This document shows positions 25,241 to 35,839 of a DNA stretch of 64,000 nucleotides, piece by piece. Position 1 is the stretch's first letter, and each line of letters opens with the position of its first letter. The stretch is from positions 23,381,087 to 23,445,086 of the forward strand of contig BTRK01000001.1 in NCBI GenBank assembly GCA_036245805.1, given 5' to 3'. Below the pieces are notes generated by a model. It was not told where the DNA came from. It saw only the letters and a program-made list of their open reading frames with translations, and did not search any database. The DNA is from Pristionchus mayeri. Taxonomy: Eukaryota > Nematoda > Chromadorea > Rhabditida > Neodiplogasteridae. The translations under genes and the position numbers were made by a program.

Positions 25241-28006
25241 ATGGGCGAGAGCGAGTTGCAACGGTCGGTGGATATGAGTGGAGAGACGTGAGTTTAATGT
25301 TTTATTTAATTGCTTGATTTGCTTGGTGTTTCAAAGATTCGTTCATTAGTATATGATATGTTTTATATCCGTTTTCGAACATTATATTCAAAAGAAGAAA
25401 TGCTTACTTAATGAAAAAGGCTTACTTAATTCAAGCTTGATCAAGCAAAACATTTTTGCGTTTATTTTTTCCGTAGTGGGTTTTCCGCAGCACTAAACCT
25501 TCATAAATTTTCTTAAGCAAGCCGCTTGCTGCAAGTCATGTGATATTTTCTTCCTTGATTAGATTGGTCAAGCTTCAGTAATTTCCACGCGTTTTTAGAT
25601 GATAGGTTTCCACTTCTTTGAAGGTCTCATTGATGTTCAAAATTAGGATCAGTCCGAGTTCTCACGGCTTAATGTTAGAGTTTTCCATTCTCAGTCATTT
25701 GAACTTCAAGCTCTGTAAGTCTAGCCCCAACATTGGTACTGTAACTTCCCCTTTATCCCTGCAGGTGACTGAATTTTTAGTGTTACCAATACTCGCGTAA
25801 AGGACTTTCAATATTCAGAAACTCTGAATCAGAATATGATAGAAAGGGGTTTAATTAGTTGAACAGGAATAATAAATATAATGGAAATCCAACATTTCAA
25901 CTCGTCGAGAGCCGCAAAATATCAGGATGAGTATTTAGCCTGATCTCGCTGCTCTTAATCTTGCACGGCTCTCACTCGCGTTGTCGTCACACGCGCCAAT
26001 TCAAATATTTTTTTATGGGTGTTCGGCAACTTAAAGGAGTGAATGAACTTTGCAAGCGCCCAGTAGGTTCCCATGATCACTCTCTATAAGCTATATTTGC
26101 TTCGATTTAGGTTGCCTATCACTGGGGTATGTATTGTCGCGGATCGAAACAAAGCGCCCATCGGCTTCACGCCTGTGAGTTCTCATTTTTTCTTGACAAT
26201 ATCTATGTACATTGACGAAGAATTAATTTTTTCATACGATGGAGATTATTTTTTGAATTTTTTTTTCTCTACCTGTATATTGACATGCCGAGATTGAAGA
26301 AACATATCAGTATTTTTATCACCTCACATTTGTACCAAGTAATTTCACATTTTCAGCAATTATATATTGAATTCTTGTTCACGATAATAATTATATCACT
26401 TCGTGATGGTGTATGGATAATTTTTTTTCTTTTCAGATTCTGAAGACCCATGATGAATCGGCGGATGCTGATCTATGGAGAGAATCGGCGTTTTCAATCT
26501 GGAGTCGGCCCGTTAGATACATTGCGGTATCGAGAGAAGTGAGGAGTGGAATGCCGAGTGTGATAACTGATCTGACGGTGACGAAGGAGAGCGAGCCCGT
26601 CCCCCATGGATACATCGCCATCGACTACACTGCTGACTCCAGTACGAAACACTATCTATTGGTTCAATCTCTATGGCAAATATCAGAGAAGGGGAGTGGG
26701 GAGTGAATTTATTTGCAGAGGAGAAAGCCCTTCGTAAGCGATTCCTGTGCGTGAAGACGGAGTCGTTGGACAGCTGCGTGGATGCAGTCACTGAGATAGT
26801 AGTGATGAGCAAGACGAAGAAACCACCGAGGGACCACTCACTCGCAGGGTCAGCATTACTATTATACTAGTAGATGTATTTCCCGTGCTCTGGAGTTGGC
26901 AATGAGAGAAACAAATTCGGTTATGCTTAGAAACATTGAAATTCACTTGTGTGATTTGAAGCAAAGAAGTAATTATTAACCAAAGCGAAATTGAATGAAT
27001 ATTGATTGTAGAGAAGTGGACGGGATAATGATCTGCTTCAAGACAGGAGTTATCCCTCCTCACTATGGAATGAAGCAATCCCATTCCGACACCAATATCG
27101 GCTTCAATCGTAAGTCGACTCCCCTTATTTGTTGAATGAAACGCTTCTGTCTGCACCGGATTGATCTTTGATCTGTCAGTGGGCGGTGCCTCTCGATCGG
27201 GTGGTTCCTCTGCGTATCCTCAACTGGATATGCCCCATCCCTCGTCCCACTCCACCTCCGATCTCGACCACGTCAAGAGTAATGCCCACAATGCATTCAC
27301 CATTAAGGTACGGAGTAGAACAGAGAGAGAAGTGAATGAATTGTCGGAATAGAACTGAAATGAGTGATACTGAGCACCGTAGGACTGTCCTATTAGGACA
27401 TTTCCATAAAAAAGTTGTGTGAAAGTACATTGTGGAATTAGTTTCCCCTTAGTCAGCCTCGTTCGAGAGAAGCCTAATGCAATGCGGAGAAAGTAAAGAA
27501 GTAGTAGTGTGTAGTGAGAAGGAATGGGCTGAAGTTGTAGTTGAATGGGAGAATGGGGGAGTATGATGATCCTCTCAGGGCGCAGTTCCCACTCGGATTA
27601 ATCCCATCGAGGGAGTCGACTTCATTGTCAACCCACGGATTGTGAACACTCAAAAGAAGGTGAGGCAAGTGACAGGAAGGGCAGTCGTTGTCCCACTCAG
27701 AATGATCAGTTGGACAGCTCATGTTACCACACGGCCGCATCTAATAATAACTCTTACTCTCACTCGTGATAGAGTGCTCTTCCTCTCTGTAGACACTCGA
27801 TCTGTGTACAACTCACTTCCCGTTCCCAAACTAAAACTTTTTTGACCTCTTGGGATGTAAGACGAACGATGACTACCGTATACACACTACAACCTGTTGA
27901 CACTTTTCAGTCATCCACTCTGCCACCCCTCCCTCCCCCTGATGCATACTTCCAAGATGAATTCAACTACGGATTTCAACTCGAGAATGCTACTATCTCG
28001 TCCTAG
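25241..28006 (+). CDS. mvb-12: ESCRT-I subunit MVB12 (MABP plus UMA domains)
   Basis: A subunit of ESCRT-I, which sorts ubiquitinated membrane proteins into multivesicular bodies. Eight exons splice in phase: 25241-25287, 26111-26174, 26437-26641, 26719 onward, then four more to the stop at 28004-28006. The MABP domain is clear: PITGVCIVADRNKAPIGFTP, ILKTHDESADADLWRE, RPVRYIAVSREV, HGYIAIDYTADSKEKALRKR, DAVTEIVVMSKTKKPP, EVDGIMICFKTGVIPPHYG. After a Ser/Pro-rich linker comes the UMA box IEGVDFIVNPRIV, which anchors MVB12 to the ESCRT-I core. The last exon ends NYGFQLENATISS. The first intron is long (823 bases); the others are short. The next gene on the same strand begins only 49 bases after the stop, which suggests an operon. 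Confidence 0.92.
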
Positions 28007-28055
28007 ACGACTGACATCGCTTTCCTCCCACGAGTCACAATTACTGTATGTAAAT

Positions 28056-30128
28056 ATGCAAAGGCTTGATAAAGAAGATTGTAAGAGTGGATTGTGCCAG
28101 GAAGGGATAAGGGGAGACTCTGGAGGGAGATTAATCGGAGGGGCAATAAACGGGAATCCAATGGCAACGAGTGATAAAGGAAGTGCTATGGGGAGTCTCG
28201 TGAGAAGTTAGTTTCCCCCATGGATACACTAGTTGAATAGAGGTAATCTCGCTCTTCGCTCTGTTTGACTTCGTGTCCCTCTGAACTCATTTCCCTCGCT
28301 ACTCTTTCCCTTGCCACCCCGGTTTGTATCTCTCCTCCTCCATCAACATCTCCTTCTGACCCTCCTCCCTCTCTCATTCCTCCTTCCTTTGACGATGTCG
28401 CATTGAGATCACACCTCCTTGTTTTCCCTCTGGAAGATACCTCTTCTTCTCGCCTCTATTCTATCAACATCACGTAAATTCTCCCCTCGTCATTCTCAAT
28501 TTGCAGTTCTATTGATACTCTATTCCGTACAATTGTGGTAGATCATTGTAGTGTATCGTCCCTTAGCTCTCGTTTGAATGGTAATCGGATTCTCTCTGAC
28601 TCCTCCCTTCCATTCGCAGGAACTCTGCTCACTCATTCGAATGGGACGAGAAGAGATTGGAAGTGAACTGCGACTTGTCTTGATTGGAGGAAGATCCAAG
28701 CAGCGTCTGGTGAGTATCCCTTCGACTATTCCCCCCCCCCCCCCCCCCCCTACTATCCACGAGAAGGAAAATACTCGATTGACCACTCGGAGACACGAGA
28801 TCTGTCCATCCACTCATTCAGTTCCACAAATTATGTCTCGAAGCGAAGAGATGGGAGAGACACGCAGCTTACCAAGATATCCACTACCTAGTGGTAGATC
28901 ACGAGGGGAGGGAAATCACCATCGAGGTAACTACTGTGGACTCTTTTGTTCTCTTTCTCTCGATAGTCTATTGAAAGGGATCATCCGAGATCTCTCGCTT
29001 TCAACTGTTCATTGAGTGTTGGCAGGTGACAGACCCAGGAGTGGGGAATACTGGAGGGAGGGAGATGGCCATCAGAAATGCAGACATCGGCATTCTTTGC
29101 TACTCCCCACACGACGTTGTCACCTTCGAGAACATTCGAACTCTCCCTCCGATATTCGAACTGAGGAAGAAAGTGAGTTACTTCTCTCACCTACAACCCC
29201 CTCCCTTTTCGTTCCTTCGTACAAGAGTATTTCGAAGAGAAGTTCCTTCAATGGGGAAAGACGCATTGAATGGTACTGGAACGACACGCAAGTGACGAGA
29301 TTGTTGTGGGGAGGGTAGTCTGCATGGAATGGGTGGAGTATGAATGGGTGATCGAGTGAAGGGGGAGGTGATCTTTGATCTTGCAGCCCTGTCCCATCAG
29401 ATTGATCGCAGGCTTGGATGAGATGGAAGGGGAGGCGACATCCAGCTGCGAGTCCGTCTCTGAAGGCGAGTCTCCCCCCCCCCTCCCCCCCCCTCTCTCT
29501 CTCTCTTCACGCATCGGGAGAATGGCAAATAGTTGTGGAGTTGAAGACATCAAATATGTTTGCACTGAAGAACGGTAGAGATAAGAGGAGGGTCAAAGGG
29601 GAATGGTTCGTCTCACGAAGGTTAGCTGATGTGCGAATGAAATTGGCCTCGCTGTGACTCATTGTATGAGAAGAAACGGAGTAAAGGGAGATATCATCCT
29701 GTGATCATCCATTCATTCCAGGGTACGAATCAGATGTGGAGAGGAGTGGAAGTGGATTGAGGAGGAGAGAATCAATGGAGAAGATGAGAGAGAGACAAGA
29801 CAGCGAACAGATCTCATCCTCACAGGTCGAATGCCCTTAGACATCACTTTCAAATTGTATCTTGCAGGGAGAGGAATTGTGCTCTCAATTGGGAGAGTAC
29901 TGTAAGTTCATGGTTAGATCAATGAGTGAGTGGGAAGATCCGATGGAATCAATCCGGGAGATGATAGTGGAAGTGATGGAGAGGAGGAAGAAGGGAAGGA
30001 GTCGGCGTCTCTTCTCAATCACTCGAGATTCCAAAGGATCTACAAGGAGCAATTCGACTTCTTCTTCGATTGATGGAGAGAAGAAAGAGAAGGGTCGAGT
30101 CCAGTCAAAAGTGTGCTCAATGCAATGA
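28056..30128 (+). CDS. Ras-superfamily-like protein with degenerate GTP-binding motifs
   Basis: The Ras fold is recognisable by order. A strand ELRLVLIGGRSKQRL occupies the P-loop place. DIHYLVVDHEGREITIEVTD follows. DPGVGNTGGREMAIRNADIG stands where the G3 motif and switch II should be. ILCYSPHDVVTFENIRTLP is the typical Ras strand-helix, and PCPIRLIAGLDE is the G4 strand. The P-loop lacks the GKS/T, G3 is DPGVG instead of DxxG-Q, and G4 is AGLDE instead of NKxD. A Ser/Pro insert follows, then a basic C-terminal region with RRKKGRSRRLFSI and no CAAX box. The N-terminus is a Gly/Ser/Pro-rich extension; its exon joins (28056 to about 28540) are the least certain part. Probably a pseudo-GTPase or a nucleotide-independent scaffold; orthologue unknown. 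Confidence 0.7.
28731..28750 (+). repeat. Poly-C tract in an intron of the Ras-like gene
   Basis: About 20 C residues in a row directly after an exon-intron boundary of the Ras-like gene. Sequence-only observation. Confidence 0.85.
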
Positions 30129-31033
30129 CTTCCATTCCCATTAGGACTACCTTCACTCAAGAGTGTACAATTGCAGTCCTTCTAGAAAAGGATTCTCACT
30201 CAAATCTCACTCTCACCACTCTTCTTTCTCAAATTTTCACATTGTTCAAAAACAATCCCATTATCGATGATTTGCATTTCCAAGAAGCGTAATAGTATCC
30301 CGGTTGTTCTCGTGCCTCTTCCTGTTTCATGCCTCCCTTCTCCATCCCCGATGTGGTAGATATGTACTGTGTCTTCCCAGTCTCATCAATCCGATCCCCC
30401 GTGTGCATAAAAGTATTCTTATGATTTCTCTTTGCCCCAGTGATTCAAGTACATTTCCTCCCCACTTTTTCCACGTTGTCTCCACTCCTTCTCACTTCCT
30501 TCCTCCTCCTCTTCCTCCCACTCCCCTCCTTCCTCTTGCCCTCCCTCTCCCCCTCCTTCCACTTCTGACATCTTTCCCTCCTCATCTTCGTATGAAAGAC
30601 GATAGTCCAATCAGTTGTCCATTTACCCTCTCCCTCTTCTCCTCCTTCTTTCCTTCATTGTCCTCTTCCCTCACAAAGAACCCATCGTTGTCATGACTGA
30701 CTCTTCCCACCCTTTCCTCCTCTTCTTCCGTTCCTAATCCCCTTCCTTTTCCCTCGAGACGACCTGTATCTCCTTCCATCCTTCCTTCCCTTCCTCTCTT
30801 CATATCTGCATTCAGATGGAAGCATCTCCCCTCACAGACGATCAACTCCTCAATGGAGTTGCTTCTCGACTCGTATTCAGTCAGTCTCCTTACTTCATTT
30901 GTAGACTCAATTGGTCTTCTCTCATTCTCCTTTCATTTCCATTCATTATCTCGTTGTATTGTGGAAGAGATGATCTCCCTCTCTCTCAATGGGCACTTCT
31001 GGAAGTAGATAACGTCTCATCTCCCTCGGGATA
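30129..31033 (+). other. Pyrimidine-rich region upstream of the EGF membrane gene
   Basis: Strongly CT-rich on the + strand, giving Ser/Pro/Leu-rich ORFs on + and Glu/Gly-rich ORFs on -. These look like composition effects. It probably contains the promoter and the first exon or exons (signal peptide) of the EGF-domain gene, but I could not place them with confidence. A possible exon begins with the ATG at 30816. Confidence 0.4.
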
Positions 31034-33751
31034 GCAGAGGAGAATAGGTCTGTCCCACCTGTCATCCTCTCTCCTTTACCATCGGACACAGACAATTGCC
31101 TTTGCTCAGATTACTTTCCCTCACTTCGCATCAATCATCCACGGTACTCAGGGGAGACTACAGCCAAGCCCCCTCCCTCCTCTATGCCCATTAAATTCAG
31201 ATTCCCCGAGAGTGTCATGACATGCAATACTGTCTAGATAACATTCTTCCCCCCTCTCGAAGTCTCCATGGAAATAGAATCCGTGCTCTAAAAGCTGGAG
31301 GAAGCCACGTTTCAATGCCTCTTCTTTGATTCTTCAATGGACTCACTGTTTAGAAGAAGGATGCCCAGAGTTTATGAAAAGGACAATAAAAACACGGAGA
31401 GGTTTATGAAAAGATGAAGAGCTTAGAGGGAATTAGGCTAGAGAAGCGTTCTGGGAAAAAACATAAAGCGTTGGAAAGAAATACAAAATGAGAGAGTGTA
31501 ATAGGTACTAAATGATGTGATGAGTGTGGAATAATCTGTAAACTACAGAATGGGAGAGTGGAATGCTCCCTCTGGTGGATGGAATGAGTGAGATTGCAGA
31601 GGGATCTCCATGTGACTCCTATCCGTGCTGGAACGAAGGAACGTGCTCCTCCCCTTCCAACTCCTCTTCCTTCTCCTGTCTATGCACCGATCCCTTCATT
31701 GGAGATCAGTGTCAATACAGGGTACGTCCCTTCCCAATCATCCACATTTTTCCACAGTGTACAAAGCATTTTACAAAGAACAGAATACATTCCTCTCATT
31801 CCACAAATCATTTAAAAATTAATTCTATATTTTGCACATTATTGAAATTATTTTTCGGAAGATTAGTTCGCACTAAGACGCGTCTATTGCACAGTGAAAA
31901 TTCCTGCTAATAATAGCTGAAAGAAGTTTTCACTTGCATGAATTTGCGGGAATGAGGGTAGTAAAGTGTGTAGACATTCTTTACCTATTTTGACCTCGAT
32001 GGAGTTCTCAATACGATTTCTTCGTAATTCTCAGGAGTAGATGAGCAATGACAGTGGTTCTCCCATCTTTAACCACTATTTTATTAGCACTGCAGAGAAA
32101 TAAATCGTGTACGGAGAAGCCATTCCTCCAATGTTTTCTAAGGGAATGAATCAAGTGAGGTGGAGAAGGGGGGGAGGGGAGGGGGAAGGGGAGTGAGGAG
32201 AGGAAGAAGAGGGAGGAGAGGAGGGAAGATGTGACAGCTAGGAACCAAATCTCATGAGAGTACTCAATTATGACGAAAGGGAGACAGGAAAAAAGATAAC
32301 GAAAGAGATATCACAAAATTCTGGAATAAAAACAAGAGGGATCGAGTACTTTTTTTGTTGTCACATTTCATATTTACTACATTTTATCTCGCTTATTCGG
32401 CGAGCCGAGCAAACAGTTAGGCCTCCAAACAGTTAGGCCAAACCGTCAAAAACTTTTGTATAGTTGATGATAGAAATATTCTGGGAATTTTGTGGAGTAC
32501 AAAGGCTAATACATATTTTAGTAGTTGGAGAGTAAATAAATTTCAGATAGGATCTCTCTGTCCTATGGCGAATTGCTCGACTGATAGATCCTTCTGTTCA
32601 TTTAATGGCCTCTTCTTCAACTGTACTACTCACATTGTTAAAGGTAACGACAATCCGCCGATACTCAATGCTCTAAATGTTCGGGATTTTGACGAGGAAA
32701 ATTGAGGAGGGATCTTACATCCTCGAATCCCAGGAAACCTCGAATCTCACACTGTTTATGAATTCTTGCGGCATCAATTCGAATCCCTTGAGTTCAGGGA
32801 CGAATTGGTTATTGAGTTGGGAGTGAGAAGAAAGGCTGAGATAGAGGAATCTCTTATGGGGGGCGGGATTTGGTGGTGGATGGGAGGGAAGAATGGGAAG
32901 AACTCATTCCCTCCCATGCAACCATGTACTTCATCAATTCCATCGGTTCGTTATCTCTGAATGCTTCTCTAATTGTGACTGGAAAGGGTTCACTGTGGGT
33001 ATCCCATCCTCTCTTCCTTCTCTTCCTTCTCTTTCTTCCCAAAATGCATCCCTTCGATAGACTTCTGAGACACGGTCCATTCCGATTCACTCTACACGGT
33101 ATCACTCCTTCGTAGATAAATCTCCTCCCTCCTCTACAGTACTCTCCCCCCTCCTCTACAGTACTCTCCCCTTCTCAGATCTCTTCTCTTCGTGTCTCTC
33201 TACTCCGTGTTCCAATGGAGGATCGTGCGAGGAGAGAGAGGGTGGTCTCCATCGATGTTCCTGTCCCCTTCCATTCACTGGTCCTCTCTGTCAATGTGAG
33301 TCCCCCCTCCTCCCCTCTCTTTATCCCCTATCAGATGAACTCTCCTCCTCTCCATCATTCGATTGGTCTACAGTGGAGATCTCCCTTGTCTTCGTTCTTC
33401 TCTTCCTCGTTCTCTTCGTCTTTCTCCTCATTTGCTGTTCTGGCAACATTGGCTTCTACGTCTCTCTTCCTTCTAAGAGATACACGAGGTATTAGGGAAA
33501 GGAGAGTGGTCAGTCTAATGCCCCATTCCAGATGGGATGAAGATGGAGAGGAAGAGGAGGACGACCACCAAATTGCATTAGGACCCGTTAAGAGGTAATA
33601 CCCTAATCGATTCTCACGGAGCTCTCCTATCACTCTCTCCTTCTCTCACTTCTCTCATTACAGATCTCATCTTCGAATTTCGCAGACGTCGGAAACTCTA
33701 CTAGAAGAGGAAGAAACATCGAGGACTCCTAATGAGATTGTCCATCTGTAG
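31034..33751 (+). CDS. Type I membrane protein with two EGF domains (5' end unresolved)
   Basis: The exons recovered read, in order: a Cys-containing extracellular piece from 31034 (NCLCSDYFPSL); an EGF domain from 31600 with all six cysteines (PCDSYPCWNEGTC, then FSCLCTDPFIGDQCQ); a Cys-rich piece near 32550 (LCPMANCSTDRSFCSFNG); a middle region to about 33115; a second complete EGF domain (CLSTPCSNGGSC, then HRCSCPLPFTGPLCQC) near 33185-33295; a membrane segment VEISLVFVLLFLVLFVFLLI at about 33375-33435; and a cytoplasmic tail with an acidic run (EDGEEEEDDH) ending RTPNEIVHL. The last three exons join in phase. The N-terminal exons and the middle joins are uncertain. The order EGF-EGF-membrane-acidic tail suggests an adhesion or receptor protein; I do not recognise the family. 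Confidence 0.6.
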
Positions 33752-33910
33752 AATTGTATTAGGAGTGTCTGTAGGAGTGCATCAACTCCCATAAGATGCT
33801 TCATCCACTCCTTCTCCGTTCTTTCAACTGCACTGGTATACCTCCTCGGGTTTTGTCCCTTCTCATATCTTGCTTTTCTACTGCTCTCGTTGTATAAAGT
33901 GTCTTCATTC

Positions 33911-35696
33911 TCAGGGGAACGAATTCATTGAGTGGGAGCATCCTTCTTTCGCTAGTTCGATCAATCTCCGCATATCTCTGCTCATTTCGACGTGAATACT
34001 ACACAACTGTGCCCTCCATCTCCTCTCTTCCTCCAACTTATCATTCAGGTTCTTCAGTCTTTCCTCCATCGACGGAACTTCCTGTAATATTGGAAAGAGA
34101 AAGGAAGGAGAGCAAAACAAACCATTCTTTTCTCCATTCCCTCCACTAAATTCATTTGGTTCTCGCGAAGTCTCGTCCTCTCTCGTTCCTGTAACCACAG
34201 ATAGGAGGACAGGGGGGGGGGGGGGGGGGAGATGCTCACATTGATTCGATCTTGCAAACTCTTATTGTCCATCGACAGTTTGTCAATCATGTCAATCAGA
34301 TTTCTCGCTACTTCTTCTTTCCTCTCCATCTCTCCTTTCACGAAGTCCAACTCGTTATTCAATCGCGTCAACGTTATTCCTAAATGGGAGCTATGGACGA
34401 TCGATCGATAGTTCAACTATCACGTACCGTATTCTTTTTCCCGATCGTCTTGTATCCTCTTCATCTTCTCGATTGTCGACCTACTTTTGTCTACGTGTGA
34501 AGTGAGTTCTCGTTCTCTTCTGTTCATTCCAAATCTTGGATGGAGAGAGAGTAAGATGCTCACCTCTCAGTCCCTCCACACTTCTCATGGGCATTTCTCA
34601 GTTTGATGACCTCTGCTTTGAGTGCTCGATTCACTGCCATCTCCTCTTCCACTCTCACTTTCACTCCACTCAATTCGTCTGCCATCGATGAATTCTCCCA
34701 TCGAAGGAATGAATTCTCGTGAACGATCGAACTGATCTGGGGAAGGGAAGGGAAGGTTACTTGAGGGGATGAGAAGGACGAATATTTGCCTTAGTCTCGT
34801 TAGCTCTGAGATCCGCCTGGAGCTTTCCATTTTCTTCCTTGAGAGACTTGGAAATTTCGTTAGCTTGGTTGAGATGGGCAGTGAAAATCTTGTCTATTTC
34901 TGTAAGGAAATGGAGTTCTCTCCGGTGGTCAGGAAAGGAGTCTTACGTCTCAACCTCTTGTCTTCTTCCTCTTCACAAGAGGAGATCCACGCATTCAACT
35001 CATCACAAACACTCGAAAGGGCGGAACATTTGATCTGAAAGCGACGAGTGACGACCGAAAACACGTTCCTACTGTCATTTTATATAAAAAAGTGCCATCT
35101 GTGCCTGCGAATGAACTTTCCTGCAGAGTGTACCTTGAGATAGTTGAGTTCGGCCTTCCTCCCCTGTCCAATTTCCTTCTCTAGTTCATTCCTGTCCAAA
35201 TCGAGATTCTTTTGTCGAAGCTGCAATATTTGATAAATCCTCATTGGTTTAGTCAAATGTTTGATTTATCTTTCATCTTTCGTGTCCAAAGATTCCGGAA
35301 AAGAACAAGTATTCACATCGGAAACTTCTCGGGAATACAAGATCGGCAACAAGCCGGAATTCGATTGAAACTTTTTGGTAGAGATAAATTCCTCTTTTCA
35401 CTAGTCTTCTTCTGTTAATTCTATTACACATGTTCTAAGCCATCCTCGAATGAGTTATGTTAGTGTGTGAAGGAAAAGGTTTCTTTTTTGTCTATGCACA
35501 AATAGTGATGAAAATGCCTCACCTGTACTTTGAGCAGTTCAATTTTCTTCTTCAGTGCGACTATTTCATTCTTGGTTGTTGAACTGAGAGAGGAGAGGGA
35601 AGAAATCTCGGGGATCGAAGTCGTATTCGAACTCTTCGAGAGATTCTCACTGATTGAGGATTTGAGAGGAGAATTCGAGGCTTGACTATCACCCAT
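33911..35696 (-). CDS. Coiled-coil protein, unknown function
   Basis: The start at 35696 (MGDSQASNSPLKSS) opens a Ser/Thr/Asn-rich head of about 45 residues. Almost continuous heptad-like coiled coil follows: NEIVALKKKIELLKVQ, RNELEKEIGQGRKAELNYLK, FTAHLNQANEISKSLKEENG, DELSGVKVKVEEEMAVNRAL, LTRLNNELDFVKGEMERKEE and EERLKNLNDKLEEERRWRAQ, ending MNSFP. At least eight exons. One junction (ACTAAG|gcaaat, around 34795) needs a GC-AG intron, because reading through meets a stop and the coiled coil resumes in frame after the acceptor. Total length is about 400 residues. A structural or centrosomal/cytoskeletal role is possible, but no diagnostic motif is seen. An intron contains a 16-base G run near 34213. 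Confidence 0.65.
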
Positions 35697-35839
35697 TCGA
35701 AGTTGTTTATTCAGAGAAGGAAAACATTCAAATGACGCGCCCACGCGATAAACACAGGAATGAAAGAGAGGGAGAGGTCAATTGACAGATGGAACCGTCT
35801 GAGACCCGTGAGTAGCTCTAATAGCGAGAGAGTGAAGGA

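Noticed and set aside
30304..30845. Ser/Pro/Leu-rich ORF on + and Glu/Gly-rich ORFs on -
   Set aside because: Composition effect of a pyrimidine-rich stretch; no ATG start on the long + ORF and no motif. Part of it may still contain a first exon of the EGF gene.
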